DNA from: JAHDFB01 sp965658745
GTDB lineage: Bacteria; Bacteroidota; Bacteroidia; Chitinophagales; Saprospiraceae
Assembly (NCBI GenBank): GCA_965658745.1
Contig: CBFHTK010000002.1
Span: 1 to 64,000, forward strand
Length of the DNA stretch: 64,000 nt
Direction of reading: 5' to 3'
In this document: in pieces, positions 35,153 through 44,176 of the stretch
How positions within the stretch are numbered: position 1 is the stretch's first letter
Layout of the letters: every line of letters starts with the position of its first letter
Program-made: the position numbers and the translations under genes
Notes under the pieces: generated by a model
What the model was told of the DNA's origin: nothing
Databases searched by the model: none
Seen by the model: the letters and a program-made list of their open reading frames with translations, nothing else

Positions 35153-36265
35153 ATGCTCAACGTAAATATTTTTCTAAGTTTTTTCTCTTTGCTTTGTCTT
35201 TTGCAGATTAGCTATTTCCTTTTTATCGTAAGAGCTTTTCTAAAACATAAGAATACGTTTGATGCAGAAAATGTGAATGATTTAGAACTTGATTTTTTGA
35301 TTGCCGTCAAGGATGAGATTAATAATGTCGAATTAGTAGTCAAATCCCTCCTTAAACAAAGTGTTTTTCAAGAATCAAGTTCAGTAAGAATCATTTTTGT
35401 AAATGACCATTCTGAAGATGGAACTGCTGCCCTTACAGGTGAACTTGAAGCAAAATTCCCAAAGAAAATACTTTCACTTAATTTGCCTGATGGAGTATCG
35501 GGAAAAAAGGCGGCGATTAATTATGGAATGGAGTATACGAGTGATTATGTGATTCTGCTAGATGCTGATTGTCGACCTGCAACTGTTGATTGGGCCTTAA
35601 TCATGACAAAAAAATTGAAGAAATCAGATATTGTGATTGGATACGGGCCTTTCTTCAAAGAGCAGTCACTACTAAACCGTTTGATCAGGTTTGAATGTAT
35701 GTGGATTGCTACGCAGTATTTTGGTTGGAACCAAAAGAAAAAACCTTACATGGGAGTAGGTCGAAATATGGCGGTAAAAAGAGACGTGCATAGAGATATC
35801 TCATCAAAAGTAACGGGGTCGAATCTAATATCGGGAGATGATGATCTCTTTATTAAGGCAGCTGCAGGTGAAACTACTGTGGATAGCGTAATCGATACAA
35901 GGTCTTTTGTTTATAGTGCTGCGGAAAACTCATATAGAGCTTACATCAACCAGAAACGAAGACAGATTTCAACATCTGTTCATTATAAGTTGTATCATCA
36001 GATAGCTTTAGCTATCGACGCTGGAGTTAAGATCCTTTGGCCTTTCCTACTAGTTGCTATTTGGTGCATGTTGCCAGCATCAATTGCGATTACTTGTACA
36101 CTTGTTTTTATAGTAATTCAATATGTTGTTCATATATCATCTATCAGAAAATTGGAAGAAAGAGATTTGATTGTATTCATACCTCTACTGGTATTGCTAT
36201 ATGGACTGCATCTTTCTATCTTAGCGGCTTATACATTATTCAGCAAGAATATAAGATGGAAATAA
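35153..36265 (+). CDS. Family 2 glycosyltransferase, membrane-bound
   Basis: Processive or single-transfer GT-A enzyme with one N-terminal helix (FLSFFSLLCLLQISYFLFIV), a catalytic domain with the Asp motifs FVNDHSEDGT, LLDADCRPA and SGDDDLFIKA, a QKRRQIST box equivalent to the QxxRW motif, and two to three C-terminal helices. From the ATG at 35153 it has 370 residues; a TTG three codons earlier is possible. The acceptor is unknown. It overlaps rsmG by 10 bp (stop at 36265, rsmG start at 36256), so the two are translationally coupled. Confidence 0.85.
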   Translation: MLNVNIFLSFFSLLCLLQISYFLFIVRAFLKHKNTFDAENVNDLELDFLIAVKDEINNVELVVKSLLKQSVFQESSSVRIIFVNDHSEDGTAALTGELEAKFPKKILSLNLPDGVSGKKAAINYGMEYTSDYVILLDADCRPATVDWALIMTKKLKKSDIVIGYGPFFKEQSLLNRLIRFECMWIATQYFGWNQKKKPYMGVGRNMAVKRDVHRDISSKVTGSNLISGDDDLFIKAAAGETTVDSVIDTRSFVYSAAENSYRAYINQKRRQISTSVHYKLYHQIALAIDAGVKILWPFLLVAIWCMLPASIAITCTLVFIVIQYVVHISSIRKLEERDLIVFIPLLVLLYGLHLSILAAYTLFSKNIRWK

Positions 36266-36879
36266 TTAAAAGCTACTTTAAAGATCTGACGGATGATCAG
36301 TTAGACGCTTTGAATCAGTTACATGGACTTTACAGTCATTGGAATGAAAAGATTAATGTCATTTCTAGGAAAGACATTGACAATCTCGAAATTCGTCACA
36401 TTTTACATTCTTTGGCAATAGCCAAATTTATAGACTTTAGAGCTGGCACAACAGTATTGGATTTGGGAACTGGAGGTGGCTTTCCTGCTATCCCACTAGC
36501 GATACTTTTTCCTGAAGTTCAGTTCCACGCGATTGATGGTACAGCAAAGAAAATAAAGGTTGTGCAAACAATTATTAATGAGCTTGGATTGAGCAATATT
36601 AAGGCTCAACAATTGAGGGCGGAGGAGAATAAGCAACAATATGATTTCGTCGTCACACGTGCCGTCGCAACGCTAGAGAAACTTATACCATGGTCGGAAA
36701 GGCTAATGCATAGAAACCAAAAGAATGCTACTCCAAATGGACTGATAGCATTGAAAGGAGGCTCATTTAAGGAGGAGAAGAAAGATATACGAAAGTATAT
36801 GGAACACTATCCTTTGAACGGATATTTTAAAGAAGAATTCTTTGAAACTAAGTATCTAGTTTATGTCCAGCTGAGCTAA
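36256..36879 (+). CDS. rsmG: 16S rRNA (guanine527-N7)-methyltransferase
   Basis: SAM-dependent enzyme modifying G527 in 16S rRNA. The 207 residues from MEIIKSYF are family length. The SAM-binding loop is VLDLGTGGGFPAIPLAI, with the acidic residue in FHAIDGTAKKIKV and the downstream VVTRAVATLEKL segment. A longer frame opening at 36037 overlaps the glycosyltransferase by 230 bp and adds residues unlike the family, so it is rejected. A tight 10-bp overlap with the glycosyltransferase suggests shared expression rather than shared function. Confidence 0.94.
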   Translation: MEIIKSYFKDLTDDQLDALNQLHGLYSHWNEKINVISRKDIDNLEIRHILHSLAIAKFIDFRAGTTVLDLGTGGGFPAIPLAILFPEVQFHAIDGTAKKIKVVQTIINELGLSNIKAQQLRAEENKQQYDFVVTRAVATLEKLIPWSERLMHRNQKNATPNGLIALKGGSFKEEKKDIRKYMEHYPLNGYFKEEFFETKYLVYVQLS

Positions 36880-36904
36880 ACTGGATGAGAATGTGAATTG
36901 TTTC

Positions 36905-37363
36905 CTATTGTATTGTTACTATTCGATTATTTACATCAAGAACAGTTTTTGTCGTATTGTTCCCTAGCGTACCTGATACTTTGATCTTATACCCTTCAAT
37001 TTCATCAACAAACGCATTGTTCGTGATTGTAAAAGAAGTAACTGGACCTGATTGCTCAGAACTTAAGTTGATTTGATGAAAAATCGCATTTTCTAACGAG
37101 GCATCAATGGTAAAGTCGACTTTGTCTCCTCCATTCACTGAAACATCAAGCTTTTCAGAAAGATAGTTTCTTAGACAGAAACTCGTTGAAACACCTGATG
37201 CACAGTATTCCTCGTCAGAAATAATGTTTTGCACTTCTTCTAGAGTTATCGTAGCTTCTAAATACACTTTTCCATTTTTCTCATGGAGATTGTAATCGGC
37301 GGTATTCTGAGCTATTGATAAGAACCCGAAGAATAGTAGAATTAATGATAGTTGGATTTTCAC
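36905..37363 (-). CDS. Secreted protein of unknown function
   Basis: I do not recognise this family. From the GTG at 37363 the product has about 152 residues: signal peptide KIQLSLILLFFGFLSIAQ, then a small, acidic, probably all-beta domain with two cysteines (EEYCASGVSTSFCLRNYL) that could form a disulphide. The longer frame from 37417 is unlikely because a promoter box TATATTTG lies inside it at 37382-37389 on this strand. It is divergent from tgt and convergent with rsmG. Periplasmic or surface location is inferred. Confidence 0.65.
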   Translation of the reverse strand: MKIQLSLILLFFGFLSIAQNTADYNLHEKNGKVYLEATITLEEVQNIISDEEYCASGVSTSFCLRNYLSEKLDVSVNGGDKVDFTIDASLENAIFHQINLSSEQSGPVTSFTITNNAFVDEIEGYKIKVSGTLGNNTTKTVLDVNNRIVTIQ

Positions 37364-37381
37364 TTGCAAAATTAATTTGTG

Positions 37382-37389
37382 CAAATATA
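37382..37389 (-). promoter_or_regulatory. -7 box of the 36905 gene
   Basis: On the minus strand TATATTTG matches TAnnTTTG, about 18 bp before the GTG start. It is the main reason for choosing that start. Confidence 0.55.
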
Positions 37390-37480
37390 GTAATATTTCA
37401 TATATAAAAATATTCAATATATGTTTTTGTAATTAATTTTCCTGTATGGTAGTTAAAGTGCGATCTCTCAAACGAAAGTT

Positions 37481-37488
37481 TATATTTG
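37481..37488 (+). promoter_or_regulatory. -7 box of tgt
   Basis: TATATTTG ends only 4 bp before the tgt ATG. If it is the real promoter, the tgt message is leaderless or nearly so. Confidence 0.5.
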
Positions 37489-37492
37489 CCCT

Positions 37493-38623
37493 ATGGATTT
37501 TACTTTAGAAAAAACAGATGGGAAGAGTCGCGCAAGAGCAGGTACAATAGAGACCGATCACGGCGCTATTCAGACTCCGATATTTATGCCAGTTGGTACT
37601 CAAGCAACTGTAAAGGCTGTGCATCAAGATGCGTTGAAAGAGGAAGTTAAAGCACAGATTATACTAGGAAACACTTATCATCTATATCTCAGACCTGGAA
37701 TGGAAGTAATGGCCGCTGCAGGAGGATTGCACAAGTTTATGAATTGGGACTTGCCGCTCTTGACTGATAGCGGTGGATATCAAGTTTACTCGCTATCACA
37801 TCGACGCAAAATTACCGAGAAGGGAGTACAGTTTGCTTCTCATATTGACGGCTCAAAGAAGTTTTTCACTCCTGAATACGCCGTTGATGTTCAAAGAATT
37901 ATAGGTGCAGATATAATTATGGCTTTTGATGAATGCACTCCATATCCTTGTGAGTTTAATTATGCTAAGAAGTCTATGCATTTAACGCATCGTTGGCTCA
38001 AACGTTGTGTAGATCATTTCAATCAGACCGAGGCTTTATATGGACACAAGCAGACATTTGCTCCGATAGTACAAGGTAGTGTTTACCCTGAATTGCGAAA
38101 GCAATCTGCCGAAGAGATCGCAAGTCACAATTGTGAAATCAACGCCATAGGTGGCTTATCTGTAGGAGAACCTGCCGAGGATTTGTATCATATGACTTCA
38201 ATTATCACAGAAATACTACCCGAGGATCGTCCTAGATATCTGATGGGAGTGGGAACCCCTGCCAATTTGCTAGAGAGTATAGCATTGGGAATAGATATGT
38301 TTGATTGTGTTTTACCATCGCGAAATGCACGACATGGTTTACTTTACACCAGTGAGGGGATTATCAATATTAAGAATGCAAAGTGGGCTAAAGACTTCAG
38401 TCCAATCGATCCAAATATTAATTGTTCCTTAAGTAGGCAACATTCCAAGGCGTATTTACGTCATTTGTTGCGGGTAAAGGAAGTAGTGGGCGCTCAGATC
38501 GCTACAACTCATAATCTTACCTTCTATCTATGGCTAGTAAATACTGCTAGAGAAAAGATTTTAGAAGGTACTTTTTCAACTTGGAAAGATGAAATGATGT
38601 CAAAACTGGACCGAAGACTATAG
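37493..38623 (+). CDS. tgt: tRNA-guanine transglycosylase
   Basis: Exchanges guanine 34 for preQ1 in GUN tRNAs, the first tRNA step to queuosine. The 376 residues carry TPIFMPVGTQATVKAV, the active-site LLTDSGGYQVYSL and MFDCVLPSRNARHG (catalytic Asp). The zinc site is unusual: where classical enzymes have CxCxxC before SRAYLRHL, this protein has NINCSLSRQHSKAYLRHL, keeping one cysteine; the distal His in ATTHN remains. I recall that flavobacterial Tgt sequences also lack these cysteines, so it is probably a lineage feature. lptF starts on the base after its stop codon. Confidence 0.95.
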   Translation: MDFTLEKTDGKSRARAGTIETDHGAIQTPIFMPVGTQATVKAVHQDALKEEVKAQIILGNTYHLYLRPGMEVMAAAGGLHKFMNWDLPLLTDSGGYQVYSLSHRRKITEKGVQFASHIDGSKKFFTPEYAVDVQRIIGADIIMAFDECTPYPCEFNYAKKSMHLTHRWLKRCVDHFNQTEALYGHKQTFAPIVQGSVYPELRKQSAEEIASHNCEINAIGGLSVGEPAEDLYHMTSIITEILPEDRPRYLMGVGTPANLLESIALGIDMFDCVLPSRNARHGLLYTSEGIINIKNAKWAKDFSPIDPNINCSLSRQHSKAYLRHLLRVKEVVGAQIATTHNLTFYLWLVNTAREKILEGTFSTWKDEMMSKLDRRL

Positions 38624-39706
38624 ATGAAGAAGATCGATATTTACATCATAAAGAAGTTCTTGACCACTTTTGTTTTTACCGTGGCTCTGATTTCAATTGT
38701 GTCGATCGCTATTGACCTGAGTGAGAAGGTGTCGAGATTAATGCAAGCTAATGCACCATTCAAAGAGATTGTTTTTGATTATTATCTAAACTTTATTCCT
38801 TGGATTGTTGGTTTGCTAGCACCAGTATTTGTTCTTATTGCAGTGATATTTTTTACTGCACGGATGGCAAAAAACAATGAAATACTATCCATTCTAAATG
38901 CTGGAGTTTCCTACAATAGACTTTTACTTCCATATCTGATGGGAGCGTTTATTATTGGTTCGTTGCTATGGGTTGGTGGTAATTTTGTAATTCCAAAGTC
39001 TACAGCAGTAAAAAATGCTTTTGAAAACAAATATATTTCGAGAGGAAACAAACAGGTAAATGTTGATAATGTGCACTTCTTCTTGGGTTCAGGTTCAAAG
39101 GCATATGTTCGATATTTTCGACTACGAGATACAACGATGCAGGGTTTTCGCATTGAAAAATTTCGGGACGGTAAACTAGTTGAATTGCTAAAGTCCGATA
39201 AACTTGAGTACAAAGAGCCACCAAATGTTTGGACACTCGATGGATATACTGTGAGGCAGTTTAATGATGAAGAAGAAACGTTTGAAATGTATAAATCGAA
39301 GAAGGATACGATTTTTCCTTTTACGCCTGAAGACTTCATTCGGTATACCAATGAAATGGAAATGATGACAACTCCTGAACTTCGCCAATTTGTTGAATAT
39401 GAGCGAAGTAGAGGTGTAAGTGATTCGATAAAACATATTACTGAAATTCAGCGTAGAACCGCTGATCCTTTTTCAATTTTTATTCTAACTATGCTTGGGG
39501 TAAGTGTTGCTTCGCGCAAAAATCGCGGAGGAATGGGAATGAACCTTGCTATAGGAATTGTGACTGGGGCGCTATTTGTGATGATGCAAAAATTCAGCGC
39601 AACTTTTGCACAAGGTAATCTCGTGTCGCCTGAAGTTGGTATGTGGATTCCAAATGTAGTGTTTGCCTTGGTAGCGATCTTCTTTATATCTAGAGCCCAG
39701 AAATAA
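38624..39706 (+). CDS. LptF/LptG-type lipopolysaccharide export permease
   Basis: Inner-membrane subunit of the LPS transport ABC complex (LptB2FG). The 360 residues show three helices at the N terminus (KKFLTTFVFTVALISIVSIA, NFIPWIVGLLAPVFVLIAV), a large periplasmic beta-jellyroll-like part (about 130-260) and three C-terminal helices starting at RRTADPFSIFILTMLGVSVA. Bacteroidota usually have two such genes; only one is here, so F versus G cannot be decided. It is directly joined to tgt (no gap). A segment of 21 bases at 38800-38820 recurs exactly in the intergenic region at 45450. Confidence 0.92.
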   Translation: MKKIDIYIIKKFLTTFVFTVALISIVSIAIDLSEKVSRLMQANAPFKEIVFDYYLNFIPWIVGLLAPVFVLIAVIFFTARMAKNNEILSILNAGVSYNRLLLPYLMGAFIIGSLLWVGGNFVIPKSTAVKNAFENKYISRGNKQVNVDNVHFFLGSGSKAYVRYFRLRDTTMQGFRIEKFRDGKLVELLKSDKLEYKEPPNVWTLDGYTVRQFNDEEETFEMYKSKKDTIFPFTPEDFIRYTNEMEMMTTPELRQFVEYERSRGVSDSIKHITEIQRRTADPFSIFILTMLGVSVASRKNRGGMGMNLAIGIVTGALFVMMQKFSATFAQGNLVSPEVGMWIPNVVFALVAIFFISRAQK

Positions 39707-39711
39707 TAGTT

Positions 39712-39723
39712 GGGCTGATGCCC
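39712..39723. repeat. GGGC-N4-GCCC palindrome between convergent genes
   Basis: GGGCTGATGCCC, extended to TTGGGC/GCCCAA, followed by AAA. It lies between the lptF and gldD stop codons, where it could end transcription from either side, but no good T run follows. Confidence 0.6.
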
Positions 39724-39777
39724 AAAGGATGGGGAGAGGCAAGCAATCGCTGTGGCAATTTCAAAACTGGCTTAATA

Positions 39778-40380
39778 TTATTTGTTCCAATCAAAAGTTT
39801 CAATCATCCGATCGACATCTGCTTTTACAAATTGGTAGATAGGACGTATGCTATCAGGTGCCACTTTTGAATTGAAATAAAGGCTTGCTCTGAAAAAGTG
39901 CTCTGTTGTATCTGTCAAAACGAACTGCATATTAGTTGCAACATCTCCTCCTAGAGAAAAGTATAGTCCACCGACTCCATTTGAATTGCTGATGTATTCT
40001 TCTTGACGATAGTTAGCTTTGCGATTATGCTCTTCTACTAGTTTGAAAGATTCATTGATTAGTTTGTCATAGTGAGGCCTATTATCAATATGGATATACG
40101 AGCAAAATAAGGTGCCGTTCAAGCTTGGAAATTGTATGTTAAACCAGCACGGATCTATCGGGTTTCCATCAAAAAAATATCGATCTTGCTCTACTGTAGC
40201 ATATGTAGGATATTCGAAAGTCATTTTACAGTAATCTTCATCAAAAGCCTGATAATCGCGCACAGGGTAGTCTACTTTTGGATACATCCTTGGTTTAGGT
40301 ATATAAACTTTTTCATGCTGACAAGACCCGAGTGCAAGCACCACAGAAACTGCTGATAAAAGTAGATATCTAATTGCCAT
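39778..40380 (-). CDS. gldD: Gliding motility lipoprotein GldD
   Basis: Membrane lipoprotein needed for gliding in Flavobacterium johnsoniae; its biochemical role is unknown. The 200 residues start with a lipoprotein signal ending LALGSC, followed by the family strings YPVRDYQAF, CWFNIQFPSLNGTLF and GGVGGLYFSLGGD-like segments (here NGVGGLYFSLGGDVATNMQF). It overlaps the stop of gldE by a single base, and gldE is known to be located next to gldD in flavobacteria, supporting the assignment. Confidence 0.95.
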   Translation of the reverse strand: MAIRYLLLSAVSVVLALGSCQHEKVYIPKPRMYPKVDYPVRDYQAFDEDYCKMTFEYPTYATVEQDRYFFDGNPIDPCWFNIQFPSLNGTLFCSYIHIDNRPHYDKLINESFKLVEEHNRKANYRQEEYISNSNGVGGLYFSLGGDVATNMQFVLTDTTEHFFRASLYFNSKVAPDSIRPIYQFVKADVDRMIETFDWNK

Positions 40381-41780
40381 TATTTCTGAATTGTTAAAGT
40401 GACTTTCTCAATTCTCTTTTTATTAACGGATACAACTTTCAGTTTAATATTTGAAATTACAACTTCTCGGTCGATTTTCGGGATGAAACCTAATATCTCA
40501 AGAATCAGACCAGCTAAACTGTCGGAGTCACCTTTCACCTTATCAAATATTGTTGAATCAATATCTATAATACGTGCTACATCTGTCAGGTTTGTCTTGC
40601 CCTCGAAGATATAGTTGTGCTCATCAATTTTGACATATTCCAACTCCTCATCTTCATCAAACTCGTCCTTAATATCACCGATAACCTCCTCCATAACATC
40701 TTCTAGTGTTACTAGCCCAGATACTCCTCCATATTCATCAACCACGATTGCCATGTGAACACGTTCTCTCTGGAAGTCTTTTAGGAGCTCATTGACTTTT
40801 TTTGTTTCGGGCACAAACATCAGTTTGTTCCTTATAAGGCCTAACCACGTGAAGTCTTCATCTTCAGAAATGTAACTAATTAGATCTTTGACATACAGAA
40901 TTCCCAAAACAGTATCCATGCTTTCTTCGTAAATAGGAATCCTAGAATATCCAGATTCGCGTATAAGTGATAAGAGGTCGTGGTAGCTCTGAGATTTTTC
41001 GAATCCAACAATATCTAATCTAGGGCACATAATTTGCTTTACAGAAAGGTCGGAGAATTTGAGTATGCCTCTCAGGATGTCCGCTTCATTTTCTTCCTCA
41101 GTATGCTGACTAACTGTCAATTCAATTGCATGATCAAGATCTTCTTTTGTTGTGCTCGTATTTGAATTCTTCAGAAGTCTAGTTTCTAAGCCGTTACCCC
41201 AAACAACGAGAACGTTACTGAGCGGGCCAAACAATCTATTAAGTAGATGTAGTGCAGGTGCCATAAACTTAGCAAAACGTAGATTATTTAAACTTGCATA
41301 GATCTTTGGTGCTACTTCACCAAATAGAACGAGTAGAAAAGTGACAGCAACAATTTTAATTAGAAAACTAATTCCTGTTGCATATACCTCAGGAGTTAGA
41401 AAACCAGGTAAAAGGTTTTCCAATCCAGCACCGATCGCGATGAAAGCCTCTTCACTAATAAAATAGTCCAAAACAAAGGCTGATAAAATCACGATACCAA
41501 TGTTAACGAAATTATTTGTAATCAAGATCGTAGCCAGTAGTTTCGAAGGTTTCTTTAGTAACAACAGTATTTTTTGCGAAGCTGGGCTACTTTCTTCTTT
41601 GAGATTTTCGCTATCCACGGGACTCAAAGAAAAGAATGCAATTTCGCTACCTGAAATAAAGGCAGAGCAGAAAAGCAAGCAAATTAGTATGACTAAAGAT
41701 GTAGTAATTCCTACAAGTCCTATCTCTAGGAAAAACAACTGTGGGAATAATTCTAAGATGGGTGAGGGCTCGGGGTCCAC
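40380..41780 (-). CDS. gldE: Gliding motility-associated protein GldE
   Basis: CNNM/CorC-type inner-membrane protein partnered genetically with GldD. The 466 residues contain an N-terminal helix block (about 20-200; SGSEIAFFSLSP and FGEVAPKIYASLN), a CBS pair (about 235-350; VKQIMCPRLDIVGFE and VDEYGGVSGLVTLEDVMEEVIGDI) and a C-terminal CorC_HlyC domain (about 370-455; GDSDSLAGLILEILGFIP). The order ssb, gldE, gldD on one strand is the classic arrangement. Ion transport is possible by family, not shown. Confidence 0.94.
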   Translation of the reverse strand: MDPEPSPILELFPQLFFLEIGLVGITTSLVILICLLFCSAFISGSEIAFFSLSPVDSENLKEESSPASQKILLLLKKPSKLLATILITNNFVNIGIVILSAFVLDYFISEEAFIAIGAGLENLLPGFLTPEVYATGISFLIKIVAVTFLLVLFGEVAPKIYASLNNLRFAKFMAPALHLLNRLFGPLSNVLVVWGNGLETRLLKNSNTSTTKEDLDHAIELTVSQHTEEENEADILRGILKFSDLSVKQIMCPRLDIVGFEKSQSYHDLLSLIRESGYSRIPIYEESMDTVLGILYVKDLISYISEDEDFTWLGLIRNKLMFVPETKKVNELLKDFQRERVHMAIVVDEYGGVSGLVTLEDVMEEVIGDIKDEFDEDEELEYVKIDEHNYIFEGKTNLTDVARIIDIDSTIFDKVKGDSDSLAGLILEILGFIPKIDREVVISNIKLKVVSVNKKRIEKVTLTIQK

Positions 41781-41804
41781 GTAATTTTAGTTAGTTAAAC
41801 AATA

Positions 41805-42257
41805 CTAGAAAGGAAGATCATCTTCCTCCTTGTTGTCGTTGAAATTGTCTGTATTTTCTGCAGACGGTTTAGCAGTTGTAGGAAAAGAAGACGGTGCCTC
41901 AACACTCGAAGTGCTTGCACTATTTCTTTCATCTCTTCCTCCCAGCATTCTTAAAGAGTATGCTACAACTTCTGTTGTCCTACGATCATTGCCATCCTTG
42001 TCTTGCCACTTTCGTGTGGTCAATTTCCCTTCAACATAGACTTGCATACCTTTTTTGTAAGAGCGCTCTACCATTTCAGCTAGAGCTCGCCATGCAACTA
42101 TATTGTGCCATTCTGTTATAGTCTGCCATTCTCCTGATTTATCTTTATAATTTTCATTTGTTGCGACTGAAAACGTAGCAACAGTGCTGCCAGATTCTAG
42201 ATGTCTTACTTCAGGATCTTGACCTATGTTTCCAATAAGAATGACTTTGTTAATCAT
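41805..42257 (-). CDS. ssb: Single-stranded DNA-binding protein
   Basis: OB-fold protein coating single-stranded DNA during replication and repair. The 150 residues from MINKVILIGNIGQDPEV include the OB fold (about 1-105; WHNIVAWRALAEM, KGMQVYVEGKLTTRKW), a flexible Ser/Asn-rich linker and the acidic tip EEDDLPF that recruits partner proteins. A longer frame from 42323 adds 22 residues before the conserved start and is rejected. It is the first gene of the ssb-gldE-gldD run; a terminator separates it from mutY upstream. Confidence 0.96.
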   Translation of the reverse strand: MINKVILIGNIGQDPEVRHLESGSTVATFSVATNENYKDKSGEWQTITEWHNIVAWRALAEMVERSYKKGMQVYVEGKLTTRKWQDKDGNDRRTTEVVAYSLRMLGGRDERNSASTSSVEAPSSFPTTAKPSAENTDNFNDNKEEDDLPF

Positions 42258-42353
42258 ATGATTATATTTTTTACAAAGTTGCTTAAGATTTTTGGATTCT
42301 CCAAAAATAAGATGAGGCTTCACTGTTGATATTGATTTATGTACTAAATGTCA

Positions 42354-42376
42354 GAAAAAGTCTGAAAATCAGACTA
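42354..42376 (-). terminator. Terminator of mutY
   Basis: AGTCTGA and TCAGACT form a perfect 7-bp stem around three bases (42359-42375); on the minus strand it is followed by TTTTT. It lies about 100 bp beyond the mutY stop. Confidence 0.75.
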
Positions 42377-42476
42377 AGTAAGTTCAGTGTGCCACTGATA
42401 ACTGCAAGTTTGTATTAACGGCTCATGTCAATGCTTACCTGAGTGTCTGTGAGCAGCGTAGTATCATAAATAGTGA

Positions 42477-43583
42477 TTAATTGTAGAGTTTATCCTTGAG
42501 ATATTCTCGAATAACTCTCGGGAAAGAGAAATTAGAAATGGTGGTTGCTGTGGCGAATTGAAAAGTTGACTCTTTGGTATTATCTCCATACAAGCTTGAC
42601 GAATCGTCAATTTGCAGAGTTTTTTCTGTTGTCTGTAAAGATGCCCGATGGAAATAGGCATGGATATATTGATGGCTGAGCGTTTGCTTATATTCTTCCG
42701 GAGAAGTTTCGATCAGGTTCAATTTCTGTCCTATCAGCTCTTCCCAACTCGTCCGAGATGGAGCGTTGTGATTGTCAGTTTCAAGCAGAGGGAATTGATA
42801 AAGTCCTTGCCAAATATCTTTCGATTCCCTTCTTTCTATTAAGATTTTTGGCTCACATTCAGAATTCTCGTCTGAGTCTGTAATGAGAAAATGAAAGAAC
42901 CTATTCCTCTTTGGCCTTGATTTCTTTTTTACTGGTCTTTTCAAGACTGTGCCGTTTGCAAATGCTAGGCAATTAGCCTGCAAGGGGCAAAACATACAGT
43001 TAGGATTAGCTGGTACACATTGGAGGGCACCAAAGTCCATGATTGCTTGGTTGTAGATTGCAGATTTTCCTTGGATCATGGTTGAGTTTGCTAACTCGGC
43101 GAAGGCTTTTTTTCCTTTACTACTTAGGATATCTATATCAATATCGTAAATCCTCGAAAGAACTCTGAACACATTGCCATCGAGAACGGCTCTATCTTCG
43201 TCAAAAGCAAAACTCGAAATTGCAGCAGCCGTATATGGTCCGATACCACTTAATTTCAAAAGGTCGTCATAGTTGTTTGGGAACTTGCCATTGAGTATTC
43301 CGCTTATATACTTTGCTGTTTTATGAAGATTGCGGGCTCGTGAATAATATCCTAAACCTTCCCATGTTTTAAAAACTTCCTCTTGACTTGCATTAGCTAA
43401 ATCGTGTACGCTTGGATACTGTTTGATGAATTTCAAATAATATGGCAAACCCTGCTGAACTCTGGTTTGCTGAAGGATTATCTCTGATAGCCAAATAAAA
43501 TAGGGATCATCCGTTTGTTTCCACGGAAGATCCCTATCAATTTGTTTGTGCCATCCGAGAATTTTTGTGCCTATTATGTTCAT
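42477..43583 (-). CDS. mutY: Adenine DNA glycosylase
   Basis: Base-excision repair enzyme removing adenine opposite 8-oxoguanine. The 368 residues have the HhH-GPD core (LSGIGPYTAAAISSFAFDEDRAVLDGNV in two parts, with the catalytic Asp), the iron-sulphur loop with spacing C-x6-C-x2-C-x5-C (CVPANPNCMFCPLQANC), and a C-terminal NUDIX-like 8-oxoG recognition domain (ILIERRESKDIWQGLYQFP). It is upstream of ssb on the same strand, a frequent order in Bacteroidota, but separated by a terminator. Confidence 0.96.
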   Translation of the reverse strand: MNIIGTKILGWHKQIDRDLPWKQTDDPYFIWLSEIILQQTRVQQGLPYYLKFIKQYPSVHDLANASQEEVFKTWEGLGYYSRARNLHKTAKYISGILNGKFPNNYDDLLKLSGIGPYTAAAISSFAFDEDRAVLDGNVFRVLSRIYDIDIDILSSKGKKAFAELANSTMIQGKSAIYNQAIMDFGALQCVPANPNCMFCPLQANCLAFANGTVLKRPVKKKSRPKRNRFFHFLITDSDENSECEPKILIERRESKDIWQGLYQFPLLETDNHNAPSRTSWEELIGQKLNLIETSPEEYKQTLSHQYIHAYFHRASLQTTEKTLQIDDSSSLYGDNTKESTFQFATATTISNFSFPRVIREYLKDKLYN

Positions 43584-43639
43584 TAAGCAAGATTAGCGCT
43601 TTCTCGATACATGAGACTTATACTCGAAAATTGTTTTTA

Positions 43640-44176
43640 TTATGATGCAAGACGTGTTTGGAACATATCTACATCACCGTATTGGAAATGAATCATTTCT
43701 TTGATTGCTTTTCTAGCAAAGAATATTCTACTCTTTACAGTCCCAAGTGGTAATTCAAGTTCGTCAGCAATTTCCTGGTATTTGAAACCTTCACAGTGCT
43801 TTAAGAAAGGAGTTCGAAGATTGTCTTCTAACTTATCAATCATACCATGAAGCTCTTTCATTAGCATGTTTGTCTCAGCATCATTCTCAACAGTACTTCC
43901 ACTATTGATAAAGAATTGATTATCTGTATTATCAATAATAGTATTACGCTTGACCTTTTTGCGGTAATTGTTGATAAATATATTCTTCATTATTGTGAAG
44001 GACCACGCCTTGAAATTTGTTCCTGGTCTAAATTTGTCTTTATTACTTAGAGCACGTAGCGCAGTTTCCTGATAAAGATCTGCAGCGTCTTCTGAATTCT
44101 TTGTTAAGTTGTAAGCAAAAGCGTGCAATAACTTGTGTAACTTGTTAAACTGGGTATTGAATTCTATAATTGACAT
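43640..44176 (-). CDS. ECF-type RNA polymerase sigma factor (tandem copy A)
   Basis: A 178-residue sigma factor with only regions 2 and 4. Region 2 (about 18-85) includes DLYQETALRALSNKDKF and the promoter-melting and -10 contact part WSFTIMKNIFINNYRKK; region 4 (about 125-170) has the helix-turn-helix YQEIADELELPLGTVKSRI. By eye it is about 80% identical to the neighbour at 44718, and residues 38-82 are identical between the two, so both probably read the same -10 element. No anti-sigma gene is adjacent. GTTAAACAAAATG and a second GTTAAACA lie 25 and 47 bp before the start. Confidence 0.93.
   Translation of the reverse strand: MSIIEFNTQFNKLHKLLHAFAYNLTKNSEDAADLYQETALRALSNKDKFRPGTNFKAWSFTIMKNIFINNYRKKVKRNTIIDNTDNQFFINSGSTVENDAETNMLMKELHGMIDKLEDNLRTPFLKHCEGFKYQEIADELELPLGTVKSRIFFARKAIKEMIHFQYGDVDMFQTRLAS

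Noticed and set aside
36037..36255. N-terminal extension of rsmG
   Set aside because: It overlaps the glycosyltransferase coding region and adds residues unlike RsmG; the ATG at 36256 gives the family length.
38911..39351. 146-codon frame antisense to lptF
   Set aside because: Shadow frame inside lptF, no independent start or family pattern.
29887..39723. GGGC palindromes as ordinary terminators of convergent genes
   Set aside because: Two copies sit between convergent genes, but T runs are poor and other copies are inside coding regions, so a general terminator role is not supported.
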